Below are positions 25,899 through 34,405 of a DNA stretch of 64,000 bases, piece after piece (position 1 is the first letter of the stretch; every line of letters starts with the position of its first letter). The notes under the pieces were generated by a model that was not told the DNA's origin, did no database searches, and saw nothing but the letters and a program-made list of their open reading frames with translations. Source of the DNA: Nocardioidaceae bacterium. Lineage in GTDB: Bacteria > Actinomycetota > Actinomycetes > Propionibacteriales > Nocardioidaceae. The stretch covers positions 1 through 64,000 of the forward strand of contig JACJWW010000001.1 in NCBI GenBank assembly GCA_020636935.1, written 5' to 3'. The position numbers and the translations under genes were made by a program.

Positions 25899-26393
25899 TC
25901 AGCTCGTCTTCGGCTCCACCAAGTAGGTCAGGATGCTGGTGCCGTCACCAGTGATCACACTGACACCGACCTTCCACTTTGCATTGGTGAACTCACCAGT
26001 GCGAGTGGGCCCAAACGCCCCGTAGTTGCCTTTGGCATAACCCGCCTTGGTGAACTTGTCGGCGGCTGCGTCCCAGATGGCTTGGGCATCGCCTTGGGTC
26101 GGCTTCATGGTGACATTCCAACCGCCAGTGTCTGCGACGGTGACCACGGCCTGGATCTGACCATCAACCAGTGGGATGTCCTTGGGGAAGTCGTCGGGAA
26201 GCTCGACATCCTCGCCGACCTGAACCTTCGAACCATCCTCACCCTGCGCTTCGAACTTGGATCCGTCGCCCTTGACCTTGACATCGCTGCCGTCAGGAGA
26301 CTTCACCGTGATGTCTCCGCACCCAGACATCAGAACTAGCCCGATCGCAAGCAAGATCGCGCTCAACACCTTCACAGACTTACGCTCGCCCAT
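25899..26393 (-). CDS. Putative lipoprotein of unknown function
   Basis: A signal peptide with lipobox LMSGC (Cys25) directs this 164-residue protein to the outer face of the membrane. The first mature region is a run of short beta-type repeats (DITVKSPDGSDVKVKGDGSK). The rest is a compact alpha/beta domain with WNVTMKPTQGDAQAIWDAA. I do not recognise it. A 6-bp hairpin (GTCGCA/TGCGAC, 26418-26434) lies in its leader. Confidence 0.75.
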   Translation of the reverse strand: MGERKSVKVLSAILLAIGLVLMSGCGDITVKSPDGSDVKVKGDGSKFEAQGEDGSKVQVGEDVELPDDFPKDIPLVDGQIQAVVTVADTGGWNVTMKPTQGDAQAIWDAAADKFTKAGYAKGNYGAFGPTRTGEFTNAKWKVGVSVITGDGTSILTYLVEPKTS

Positions 26394-26518
26394 CGCCCTG
26401 CCTCGCTAACCATTGCCGTCGCATTTGTTGCGACACCTGTGCCTTCAGGCTAGCGGATCGCTAGGGTCAGAGACGAGAGTCAGCGGCGAGAATTGGGGCC
26501 GGCGCCACAGCCAATCGC

Positions 26519-29044
26519 TCAGGACGACTCGCCCTCGATCTCATCGGCGCCACCAGCGTGCTCGAAGATCGGCGCATCCGGTAGCTCTGACTTGGGCGTG
26601 CCCTTGAAGGTAAAGACCGCATCGGAGCCGGAGCCCTCGATATCGACGAGCACGATCTGACCGGCACCGACCTCGCCGTAGAGCATCTTCTCGGCGAGCA
26701 TGTCCTCGATCTCACGTTGGACGGTACGGCGTAGCGGCCGCGCGCCCAGCACTGGATCAAAGCCCCGCTTGGCCAGAAGGTCCTTAGCCGCCTGGGTCAA
26801 CTCGATCGACATGTCGCGATCTTGGAGCCTCTTGTCGACCGAAGCGATCATGTTGTCAACCATGGCCACGATCTGCTCTTCGGTGAGCGGCGGGAAGACG
26901 ATGACTTCGTCGACTCGGTTGAGGAATTCCGGGCGGAAGTGCTGCTTGAGCTCCTCGGAGACCTTGTTCTTCATCCGCTCGTAGTTGCCCGTGGTGTCAC
27001 CGGTCTGGTTGAAGCCCAGGGCCACTCCCTTGGAGATGTCGCGGGTGCCGAGGTTGGTGGTCATGATGATCACGGTGTTCTTGAAGTCGACCACGCGCCC
27101 TTGGCTGTCGGTCAGACGGCCTTCTTCAAGGATCTGCAACAAGCTGTTGAAAATGTCTGGATGGGCCTTCTCGACTTCGTCGAAGAGCACCACGGAGAAG
27201 GGCTTGCGCCGCACCTTCTCAGTGAGCTGGCCCCCCTCTTCATAGCCGACATAGCCCGGAGGCGAGCCGAATAGTCGGGAGACTGTGTGCTTCTCGCTGA
27301 ACTCGCTCATGTCGAGCTGGATGAGCGCATCCTCATCGCCAAACAAGAACTCCGCCAGTGTCTTGGACAACCAGGTCTTGCCGACACCAGAAGGCCCAGC
27401 AAAGATGAACGAGCCGCCCGGGCGCTTGGGGTCCTTCAGGCCAGCACGAGTACGACGAATCGCGCGCGAAAGGGCCTTGACGGCCTCTTCCTGACCGATG
27501 ACCCGCTTGTGGAGCTCATCTTCCATCTTGAGCAGCCGCGAGGACTCCTCTTCGGAAAGCTTCACGATCGGGATGCCAGTGGCGACCGCCAAGACCTCAG
27601 CGATCATTTCTTCGTCGACCTCGGCAACGACGTCCATGTCACCTGCGCGCCACTGCTTCTCCCGCTCGCCCTTGGCTGCGATGAGTTGCTTCTCCTCGTC
27701 GCGCAGGCGCGCCGCTGCCTCGAAGTCCTGGCCGTCGATCGCCGACTCCTTGCGACGGCGTACATCGGCGATCTTGTCGTCGAACTCGCGAAGGTCAGGC
27801 GGAGCGGTCATCCGACGGATCCTCAAGCGGGCACCCGCCTCATCGATCAGGTCGATTGCCTTGTCGGGCAGGAAGCGATCGGAGATATAGCGGTCTGCCA
27901 AGGTGGCTGCCGCTACCAAGGCCTCGTCGGTGATCGTCACCCGATGGTGGGCCTCATAGCGATCACGCAGCCCTTTGAGCATCTCGATCGTGTCGGCAAT
28001 CGAGGGCTCTGCCACCTGGATCGGTTGGAAGCGACGCTCCAGAGCAGCGTCCTTCTCAAGGTGCTTACGATATTCGTCGAGCGTGGTGGCGCCGATGGTT
28101 TGGAGCTCTCCCCTTGCCAACATTGGCTTGAGGATCGAGGCGGCATCAATCGCGCCTTCAGCAGCACCTGCACCAACGAGGGTGTGGATCTCATCGATGA
28201 AGAGCACGATGTCGCCGCGGGAGTGGATCTCCTTGAGGACCTTCTTGAGACGCTCCTCGAAATCTCCGCGATAGCGCGATCCGGCCACGAGGGCACCAAG
28301 ATCGAGGGTATAGATCTGCTTGTCCTTGAGGGTCTCGGGCACATCGCCCCGGACGATGTCTTGGGCCAGACCTTCGACGATGGTGGTCTTGCCCACGCCT
28401 GGCTCGCCGATCAGGACTGGGTTGTTCTTGGTACGGCGCGACAAGATCTGCATCACGCGCTCGATCTCATTTTCGCGCCCAATCACCGGGTCTAGCTTTG
28501 ACTCACGCGCGGCCTGAGTGAGATTGCGACCGAATTGATCGAGCACCATGTTGCCCGACGGGGCCGCCTCGGGGGCAGTGGTTGCCGCTTGAGGCTCCTT
28601 GCCGCCCTGGTAGCCACTGACCAACTGGATCACCTGCTGACGCACACGATTGAGGTCTGCGCCCAACTTGTGCAGAACTTGGCTGGCCACGCCTTCGCCT
28701 TCACGGATCAGGCCCAGCAAGATGTGCTCGGTGCCGATGTAGTTGTGCCCCAATTGCAGGGCCTCGCGCAGCGACAACTCCAAGACCGTCTTGGCCCGAG
28801 GTGTGAACGGGATGTGGCCGCTGGGAGCCTGCTGCCCGGGGCCGATGTCTTCTTCGACCTGAGCCCGCACTGCTTCCAAGGAGACGCCGAGGCTCTCCAG
28901 AGCCTTGGCCGCGATGCCATCGCCTTCGTGGATCAACCCGAGCAGGATGTGCTCGGTGCCAATGTAGTTGTGCGACAACATGCGTGCTTCTTCTTGGGCC
29001 AGCACGACGACTCGACGAGCGCGATCGGTGAACCGCTCGAACAT
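26519..29044 (-). CDS. clpC: ATP-dependent Clp protease ATP-binding subunit ClpC
   Basis: ClpC unfolds substrates and feeds ClpP. The 841-residue protein has two N-terminal Clp repeats (each with HNYIGTEHILLGLI), AAA domain 1 with GEPGVGKTTIVEG, a UVR/M-domain coiled coil (QDFEAAARLRDEEKQL), AAA domain 2 with GPSGVGKTWLSKTLAE, and the ClpP-docking GFNQTGDT region. Start ATG 29044 (MFERFTDRARR) follows a GAGGGGG ribosome site. A ClgR-type box sits about 105 bp upstream, so induction under proteotoxic stress is likely. Confidence 0.97.
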   Translation of the reverse strand: MFERFTDRARRVVVLAQEEARMLSHNYIGTEHILLGLIHEGDGIAAKALESLGVSLEAVRAQVEEDIGPGQQAPSGHIPFTPRAKTVLELSLREALQLGHNYIGTEHILLGLIREGEGVASQVLHKLGADLNRVRQQVIQLVSGYQGGKEPQAATTAPEAAPSGNMVLDQFGRNLTQAARESKLDPVIGRENEIERVMQILSRRTKNNPVLIGEPGVGKTTIVEGLAQDIVRGDVPETLKDKQIYTLDLGALVAGSRYRGDFEERLKKVLKEIHSRGDIVLFIDEIHTLVGAGAAEGAIDAASILKPMLARGELQTIGATTLDEYRKHLEKDAALERRFQPIQVAEPSIADTIEMLKGLRDRYEAHHRVTITDEALVAAATLADRYISDRFLPDKAIDLIDEAGARLRIRRMTAPPDLREFDDKIADVRRRKESAIDGQDFEAAARLRDEEKQLIAAKGEREKQWRAGDMDVVAEVDEEMIAEVLAVATGIPIVKLSEEESSRLLKMEDELHKRVIGQEEAVKALSRAIRRTRAGLKDPKRPGGSFIFAGPSGVGKTWLSKTLAEFLFGDEDALIQLDMSEFSEKHTVSRLFGSPPGYVGYEEGGQLTEKVRRKPFSVVLFDEVEKAHPDIFNSLLQILEEGRLTDSQGRVVDFKNTVIIMTTNLGTRDISKGVALGFNQTGDTTGNYERMKNKVSEELKQHFRPEFLNRVDEVIVFPPLTEEQIVAMVDNMIASVDKRLQDRDMSIELTQAAKDLLAKRGFDPVLGARPLRRTVQREIEDMLAEKMLYGEVGAGQIVLVDIEGSGSDAVFTFKGTPKSELPDAPIFEHAGGADEIEGESS

Positions 29045-29120
29045 GGGGCGCCCCCTCACTTGTTTGGGCCCGGACGGGAAATCGGTGCGGTTGCCCGCAC
29101 ATATGGACAACTAACCAGAC

Positions 29121-29163
29121 AGCCTACGTGTTCCGCAGTGATCTTGGATTCGCTCTCAGCGAA
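29121..29163 (-). promoter_or_regulatory. ClgR-type operator and -10 element of clpC
   Basis: TTCGCT-CTC-AGCGAA at 29149-29163 is a perfect palindrome matching the actinobacterial ClgR core (TTCGC, 5 nt, GCGAA). A -10-like TAGGCT (minus strand, 29121-29126) is 22 nt downstream with no good -35, as expected for an activator-dependent promoter. The box is centred near -42 of the implied start. Confidence 0.65.
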
Positions 29164-29171
29164 CGGCTTGG

Positions 29172-30347
29172 CTATTTCCTGCGGAATCTCCCGAGCAGGC
29201 CTCTACTGGGGCTCCCCACCCTCAACTCCAGTCCGCGAGCCTCTTGAGATGCCTCAGCTTGGTTGATCGCTTTTTGGAGTCCATGTCGTACGGCGTCGTC
29301 GGAGGTGACTCGGAGAAGCTTGGCGAAGCCATCTTGAGGCCAGTTGGAGACCTCCTGAGGATTTGCGAAACGCTTGTCTGAAGCGATCAGCAAGTCAAAC
29401 AGTCGATCGAGAAGTAGCTCTTGGCCCTCAGGGAGACTCGCAGGCACATGATCGGCCAGGATTGGCTCGACCAAGAGCCCGCGCTGCTGCAATGCCTCGA
29501 AGTCATCTTCGATCTGGTCGTGATAGATCTGCTGCAATCGAGCCTTACGCCCACTCTCATCAAGGGACACATCAGCGACGACTGCCTTGATCTCGTCGCT
29601 GAGTCGACTGCGCCTCGGCCGGAATCTCACCTCACCCGCACTCAGATGAGCCATCCACTTGCGCACAAACTCTTCACCCGAATGGGACTCGTAGTGGAGT
29701 TGATTGAGCCAGGGTGCGTCATAGGGTCTGATCACCTTGTCACCGCCGTCGGCCTGGGTGAAGACCGCGCGATGCAGTTGCATCCTGATGTCGAGATTGG
29801 GGCGGACCCCGATCTTGCCCTGCACATGCCCCCGGAAGTAGGTGGCGTTGAGGGGTTCGTCTGGGTCGGGCTGATTGATCACGCCAGCACGCACCAACTC
29901 CGCTATCTGCTCTGGACTGAGCATCGCCTTGAAATGCGTGACCTCACCGGGCCAGGAGAGTTGACTGATCGCTTCCAAGGGCGCCAAACGAGCGACTCGC
30001 ACACTCGAGTCAAGGGCGTCGAACTGGTCACGATCGATCTGCACGACCTCATCGGCGTCAATGTGGAAGATCCAGTGATCGCCGCCGAGCGCCGCCAGGG
30101 CATGCATCGCCAGATTGGCATTGGTCACCTGGCGCACATTGAGACTGGCCGGCCGTTGCGGCTTCCAGTACGACGAGTCCGTGACGACATGCGTCACGTG
30201 GGGCTGAGCCGCCAGATAGGTCTCAATCTCGGCGTCGGGCTCATCAAGGAAGATGATCAGGTGATCGGCACCCGAGCTGAGGTTGCGCTGGCAGAAGGAC
30301 CTGACGTTGTCCAAGGAGTCCTTGACCGTGCTGACTGTGAAGATCAC
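29172..30347 (-). CDS. Glycosyltransferase family 2-like protein
   Basis: The 391-residue protein starts with a GT-A Rossmann-like half (MIFTVSTVKDSLDNVRSF ... HLIIFLDEPD) and has the metal-binding acidic motif HIDADEVVQID near residue 97. It matches the Glyco_tranf_2_4 type that adds sugars to surface glycans, though acceptor and donor are unknown. The C-terminal third is helical and basic. GTG 30347 is the start; GGAGGAGG lies 14 nt upstream, rather far. It may share the promoter of the 39-residue Cys-rich gene ahead of it. Confidence 0.8.
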   Translation of the reverse strand: MIFTVSTVKDSLDNVRSFCQRNLSSGADHLIIFLDEPDAEIETYLAAQPHVTHVVTDSSYWKPQRPASLNVRQVTNANLAMHALAALGGDHWIFHIDADEVVQIDRDQFDALDSSVRVARLAPLEAISQLSWPGEVTHFKAMLSPEQIAELVRAGVINQPDPDEPLNATYFRGHVQGKIGVRPNLDIRMQLHRAVFTQADGGDKVIRPYDAPWLNQLHYESHSGEEFVRKWMAHLSAGEVRFRPRRSRLSDEIKAVVADVSLDESGRKARLQQIYHDQIEDDFEALQQRGLLVEPILADHVPASLPEGQELLLDRLFDLLIASDKRFANPQEVSNWPQDGFAKLLRVTSDDAVRHGLQKAINQAEASQEARGLELRVGSPSRGLLGRFRRK

Positions 30348-30377
30348 CGGATCAGCCTAAGCCTCCTCCAAGAAGAC

Positions 30378-30497
30378 TCAGCGTGGGCAGGTGCACCATT
30401 CGTCACGAGGCACCGATGACATCACTTCTTCGACATGCATCCCACACCCTGACCAGGTGACCTTCTTGCATGACGAACAACGAACAGGCATACACAT
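30378..30497 (-). CDS. 39-residue cysteine-rich protein
   Basis: A 120-bp gene with a strong ribosome site (GAGGAG, 8 nt before the ATG at 30497). The protein has six Cys: Cys2, Cys7 and Cys10 (CSSC), Cys18 (WSGCGMHV), Cys35 and Cys37 (CTC). Such a CxxC/CxC set suggests a zinc, copper or thiol role. I recall similar tiny proteins (TTWxGCGxHVxxVM...CTC pattern) in other actinobacteria, with no known function. It is too short for most gene callers. A clean promoter containing a CsoR-like palindrome lies upstream, and a glycosyltransferase follows 30 bp downstream. Confidence 0.8.
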   Translation of the reverse strand: MCMPVRCSSCKKVTWSGCGMHVEEVMSSVPRDEWCTCPR

Positions 30498-30546
30498 TTG
30501 CGTGCTCCTCAATTACGCGGGGCAAGCGCGGTCGCGCTTCACAGTC

Positions 30547-30574
30547 ATGATACCCCGCGGGGTATACAAATCAA
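30547..30574 (-). promoter_or_regulatory. Promoter with CsoR/CstR-type palindromic operator
   Basis: On the minus strand a -35 TTGATT (30569-30574) and -10 TATCAT (30547-30552) are 16 nt apart. The spacer holds the perfect 16-bp palindrome ATACCCCGCGGGGTAT (30550-30565). This has the ATACCC...GGGTAT form bound by CsoR-family copper or persulfide sensors. It drives the 39-residue Cys-rich gene. Confidence 0.65.
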
Positions 30575-30585
30575 AAGATGGACGC

Positions 30586-30900
30586 TCAGTGCGCCGCTTC
30601 GTAGGCCTCGCGCACGTGCGCTGGGATCCGCCCCCGGGCAGGCACCTCGTGACCCATCTCCTGCGCCCACGCACGGATCTCCGCCGGAGCCGGGCCGCTC
30701 TTGGCAGCAGCAGCCGTCGCGCGTCGTTTGCGTGGCGAGGCGTGCTGGACAAAGGGGGCAAAGGCATCACGCAATTGGTTTGCATGCTTGGCATTGAGAT
30801 CGATGGAATATTCCTTGCCCTCAAGCGCAAAGACAATTGTCTCGCTGGCCTCGGAGCCATCGATATCATCAATTAGAACGACTTGAATACGCTGAGCCAC
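30586..30900 (-). CDS. lsr2: Nucleoid-associated protein Lsr2
   Basis: Lsr2 is the actinobacterial H-NS analogue that bridges DNA and silences AT-rich genes. The 104-residue protein has the N-terminal beta/helix oligomerisation domain (VVLIDDIDGSEASETIVFALEG) and a C-terminal AT-hook-like DNA-binding domain containing RGRIPAHVREAYEAAH. GTG 30900 is preceded by AGGAG with a 5-nt spacer. Confidence 0.95.
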   Translation of the reverse strand: MAQRIQVVLIDDIDGSEASETIVFALEGKEYSIDLNAKHANQLRDAFAPFVQHASPRKRRATAAAAKSGPAPAEIRAWAQEMGHEVPARGRIPAHVREAYEAAH

Positions 30901-30936
30901 TGAAACTCCTGAGAATAGAAGAGATCATTCGGAGCC

Positions 30937-30964
30937 AGATTAGCGAAAATCACTCAGGACGCAA
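30937..30964 (-). promoter_or_regulatory. Predicted lsr2 promoter inside the end of lysS
   Basis: TTGCGT (30959-30964) and TAATCT (30937-30942) on the minus strand are 16 nt apart. The lysS stop codon lies in the spacer. This would give lsr2 its own transcript with a leader of about 30 nt. Confidence 0.45.
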
Positions 30965-32452
30965 AAGCGGGAACAGAATCGTTTCTCTGATGCTGGAGCC
31001 AGTTAGCAGCATGATCAGTCGGTCAACTCCCATACCCATCCCTCCAGCCGGGGGCATTCCATATTCCATGGCCTTGAGGAAGACCTCGTCCAACTCCATC
31101 GCCTCAGGGTCGCCTTGAGCAGCCAGCAAAGACTGCGCAGTAAGGCGCTCCCTTTGCACGACCGGGTCGTTGAGCTCGGAATATGCAGCCACCAATTCGA
31201 CGCCATTGATGATCAAATCCCAAGCCTCATTGATGCCTGGCTTGGATCGATGCCCCTTCGCCAATGGCTTGACTTCTGCAGGGAAATCCATCACAAAAGT
31301 GGGATTGATCAGTTTGTGCTCACAAAGCTGCTCATAAAGCTCTACCACGATTTCGGCCGCACCCCACTTTGGCTGGAGCTCGACCTCATGCTTGGCGGCC
31401 TGTTGACGCAACTCATCAGCCGACGTATCAATCGTGATCTCGGTGTCTAGAGCATCGGAGACCAGCTCATAAATCGGAGCCAAGCGCCATTCGGCCTCTA
31501 GGTCGATGATTGACCCATCACGTCCGGTGACTTGAGTGTTGCCCACAGCACGCGCCGCGTCCAAGATGATCTGTCGGGTCAACTCCATCATCGAGAATTG
31601 ATCGCCGTAGGCCTGATAGGCCTCGAGCATGGAGAACTCCGCTGCATGCGTCGAGTCGAGGCCCTCGTTGCGGAAAGTCCGGCCAATCTCGTAGACCCGG
31701 TCGACGCCCCCGATCATGGCCCGTTTCAAGTCGAGCTCCAAGGCAATGCGCAAGAGCATGTCTTGGTCGAGGGCATTGAGATGGGTCTGGAAAGGACGAG
31801 CCGCTGCTCCACCATTGGTCAGCTGCAGGATCGGGGTCTCAACCTCGATGAACTCCTGATTGTCCAAAGTGTTGCGGATGCTCTTGAGCACCTTGGCCTT
31901 GGTGCGGACCAAATCGCGCGGCTCGGCGCGCTGCATCATGTCGACATAGCGCAAGCGGATCCGGGCCTCATCGCTGAGCGGGGTGTGCTCGTTGGGCAAT
32001 GGGCGCAGAGTCTTCGCTGCCATCGACCAGGTGCTCGCCTGCACGCTCAACTCACCTCGGCGGGAAGTGATCACTTCACCGCGCACAGCCAAGATGTCAC
32101 CCAGATCTACGAGTGCCTTGAAGCTGGCCAGAGCCTCTTCGCCAACCTCTGCCAATGACAACATCACCTGGATGTCGCTGCCGTCACCCTCACGGAGCTT
32201 CACGAAACACAGCTTGCCGGTGTTGCGGAGAAACATCACCCGACCGGCAAGCGCCACGATCTCGCCCGTCTGAGTGTCAGCCTCCAGCTCCTGCGGGTCG
32301 AACCTGTCACGGACCTCCTTGATCGTGTGGGTCCGCTCGACCTCGATCGGATAGGCCGATTGGCCTGCATCGATGATCCGCTGGCGCTTGTCGCGTCGTA
32401 CCTGCATCTGCTCTGGCAGGTCATCAACCACGCCGGCGTCTTCGGAAGTCAT
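30950..32452 (-). CDS. lysS: Lysyl-tRNA synthetase, class II
   Basis: LysS charges tRNA(Lys). The 500-residue protein has the N-terminal OB-fold anticodon-binding domain (IVALAGRVMFLRNTGKLCFVKL), class II motif 2 (FRNEGLDSTHAAEFSMLEAYQAYGD, around the FRNE core) and motif 3 (GMGMGVDRLIMLL). It is complete. It follows the FrnE-like gene by 36 bp. Confidence 0.97.
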   Translation of the reverse strand: MTSEDAGVVDDLPEQMQVRRDKRQRIIDAGQSAYPIEVERTHTIKEVRDRFDPQELEADTQTGEIVALAGRVMFLRNTGKLCFVKLREGDGSDIQVMLSLAEVGEEALASFKALVDLGDILAVRGEVITSRRGELSVQASTWSMAAKTLRPLPNEHTPLSDEARIRLRYVDMMQRAEPRDLVRTKAKVLKSIRNTLDNQEFIEVETPILQLTNGGAAARPFQTHLNALDQDMLLRIALELDLKRAMIGGVDRVYEIGRTFRNEGLDSTHAAEFSMLEAYQAYGDQFSMMELTRQIILDAARAVGNTQVTGRDGSIIDLEAEWRLAPIYELVSDALDTEITIDTSADELRQQAAKHEVELQPKWGAAEIVVELYEQLCEHKLINPTFVMDFPAEVKPLAKGHRSKPGINEAWDLIINGVELVAAYSELNDPVVQRERLTAQSLLAAQGDPEAMELDEVFLKAMEYGMPPAGGMGMGVDRLIMLLTGSSIRETILFPLLRPE

Positions 32453-32488
32453 GCAGGTCAGGTTAGTGGGCGCTAGTGGACCACCTGA

Positions 32489-33163
32489 TCAGGCGGTGGC
32501 ACCTGCTTGCTCGGACAAGACCCGTTGGAGCACCTGGGTGAAGACTTCAACCGGTTGGGCGCCGGGCACGCCGTACAACTCATCGAGCACGAAGAAGGGC
32601 ACCCCGTTGGCTCCGAGCTCTGCTGCTCGGGCGATGTCTTCATGCACCTGCGCGGCGTATTCCTCACCCGACAGCACTTCGTCAACCCGGGTGGCATCAA
32701 GCCCGCAGCCCACCGCAAGATCGATCAAGGTGGCGGGATCGGCGACATTCTTGGTCTGATTGAAGTACGCCGACAAGAGCGCCTCCTGCAGTGGCCCCTG
32801 GAGCGCTGCTCCGCCAGACTCCCAAGCCAGGTGCAACAGCCTGTGGGCATCCATGGTGTTGACGCGCAGACTGTCGTGCTGGCGGAAGACCAATCCCTCC
32901 TCCGCTGCGACACCATCGACCTGGTCGATCATCTTGCGCCCGGCCTCCGGGCCGCCGCCATATTTGTGGCCAAGCCACTCGGCAACAGTGTGTGTAGGCA
33001 CCTTGGGAGCCGAGGGGTCGAGTTGATAGGAGCGGAATCGGATTGTCACCGCATCTGGAGCCAACTCGCCTGAGTCGCTGAGAGCAGCTAGAGCCTTCTC
33101 CAAGCGCCGTTTGCCGATATAGCACCACGGACACACGATGTCGCTCCAGATCTCAATGCGCAT
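32489..33163 (-). CDS. FrnE-like DsbA-family oxidoreductase
   Basis: The 224-residue protein starts MRIEIWSDIVCPWCYIGKRR with the CPWC active site (Cys11/Cys14) and ends with the cis-Pro region NGVPFFVLDELYGVPGAQP. No signal peptide is present, so it is a cytoplasmic member of the DsbA/2-hydroxychromene-2-carboxylate isomerase family, probably a disulfide reductase or isomerase. ATG 33163 is chosen; the open frame to 33250 looks unconserved. Confidence 0.88.
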   Translation of the reverse strand: MRIEIWSDIVCPWCYIGKRRLEKALAALSDSGELAPDAVTIRFRSYQLDPSAPKVPTHTVAEWLGHKYGGGPEAGRKMIDQVDGVAAEEGLVFRQHDSLRVNTMDAHRLLHLAWESGGAALQGPLQEALLSAYFNQTKNVADPATLIDLAVGCGLDATRVDEVLSGEEYAAQVHEDIARAAELGANGVPFFVLDELYGVPGAQPVEVFTQVLQRVLSEQAGATA

Positions 33164-33215
33164 ACTGATCAAAACGTCTTGCCGACGGCGGCTATTCCAT
33201 CGACCACCAGGTGTC

Positions 33216-34001
33216 TCAGCCTTCGACGTTGCGGTCAAAGACCAACTCAAGCCCCTGAAGGGTCAGACCGGGGCGGTGCTCGGTGATATTGCCGCATTCA
33301 GCAACCACTTCCGGGGCCATCGACCCCGTTGCCACCACATTCGCCTCATCGAGCTGGGTGCCCAGCTCAGCCAGGATGCGGGCAACCAATCCATCGACCT
33401 GTGCAGCAAAGCCGTGCACCAGTCCGGATTGCAGTGCTTCAACGGTGTTCTTGGCGATCACCTGGCGGGGACGGGTGATCTCTACCTGACGCAATTGCGC
33501 ACCGCGCCGACCCAATGCTTCCAGGGATATCTCCAGACCTGGCGCGATCACCCCACCGACATAGGAGCCTTGCGCGTCAACGACGTCGTAGGTGGTCGCT
33601 GTGCCAAAACCAACCACGATGGTCGGCCCGTCGTAGAAGTGCGCAGCGGCGAGCGCATTGACGATGCGGTCTGCGCCAACCTCCTTGGGATTGTCGACTC
33701 TGACCGGGATGCCGGTGCGGATACCGGGCTCAACCACCACCACGGGAAGGTCACCCAAGCGCCTCGACAACATCCGGCGCCATTCAACCAGCACGGCCGG
33801 CACAGTGGCACAGACACAAACGCCTTCGACCTGCGGGCCATCGCTGCTCTCGCGCAACAGCCCGCCCAGCAGGGCGCCCCACTCATCCGCCGTACGACGC
33901 TCATCTGTCGCGAGGCGCCAGTCCTTGAGGACCTCGCCGTCTCGCACCAGGCCCAACACCGTGTAGGTGTTGCCGATGTCGACACACAAGACTGCAGTCA
34001 T
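33216..34001 (-). CDS. coaX: Type III pantothenate kinase
   Basis: CoaX phosphorylates pantothenate in the first step of CoA synthesis and is not feedback-inhibited like CoaA. The ASKHA-type fold shows CVDIGNTYTVLGL near the N-terminus, VDNPKEVGADRIVNALAA near 105 and IVVGFGTATTYDVVD near 130. The 261 residues are complete. It overlaps panD by 4 nt (33998-34001), so pantothenate synthesis and activation are translationally coupled. Confidence 0.95.
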   Translation of the reverse strand: MTAVLCVDIGNTYTVLGLVRDGEVLKDWRLATDERRTADEWGALLGGLLRESSDGPQVEGVCVCATVPAVLVEWRRMLSRRLGDLPVVVVEPGIRTGIPVRVDNPKEVGADRIVNALAAAHFYDGPTIVVGFGTATTYDVVDAQGSYVGGVIAPGLEISLEALGRRGAQLRQVEITRPRQVIAKNTVEALQSGLVHGFAAQVDGLVARILAELGTQLDEANVVATGSMAPEVVAECGNITEHRPGLTLQGLELVFDRNVEG

Positions 34002-34405
34002 CGGCCGCTGATCAAGCCGGAGCCAACGGGCGCCAGGGCTGGGTCGGCACCCAACTCCACGATCGTGTTGTCGGCGTCGACGAAGACCACACTGGGTTTG
34101 AATCGCCGAGCCTCTTCGGTGGTCATCTGGGCATAGGCGATCAGGATCACCACGTCACCAGGGTGCACCAAGCGCGCAGCCGCGCCATTGATGCCAAGCA
34201 CCCCAGTGCCTCGCCGCCCAGCAATCGTGTAGGTCTCCAAGCGAGCACCATTGGTGACATTGACGATGTGGACGAGCTCGCCGGGCAGCAGATCAGCAGC
34301 GTCCAAGAGGTCTTCGTCGACAGTGACCGACCCGACGTAGTGCAAGTCGGCCTGAGTGACCGTGGCCCGATGGATCTTGCTCTTCATCATGGTGCGCAGC
34401 ATCAA
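33998..34405 (-). CDS. panD: Aspartate 1-decarboxylase
   Basis: PanD makes beta-alanine from aspartate. It is a pyruvoyl enzyme that cleaves itself between Gly25 and Ser26 (HYVGSVTVDE). The 135-residue proenzyme has the usual KSKIHRATVTQADL start and the later TYTIAGRRGTGVLGINGAAA. It overlaps panC in an ATGA junction and coaX by 4 nt. Confidence 0.96.
   Translation of the reverse strand: MMLRTMMKSKIHRATVTQADLHYVGSVTVDEDLLDAADLLPGELVHIVNVTNGARLETYTIAGRRGTGVLGINGAAARLVHPGDVVILIAYAQMTTEEARRFKPSVVFVDADNTIVELGADPALAPVGSGLISGR

Noticed and set aside
27287..28495. A 402-residue open frame antisense to clpC
   Set aside because: It mirrors the clpC codon pattern on the other strand, has no domain I recognise, no ribosome site, and clpC is unmistakable. 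Such antisense frames are expected in high-GC genes.
29421..30419. A 332-residue open frame antisense to the glycosyltransferase and the Cys-rich gene
   Set aside because: Composition looks like reversed coding sequence and it contradicts two supported minus-strand genes. No promoter or ribosome site.
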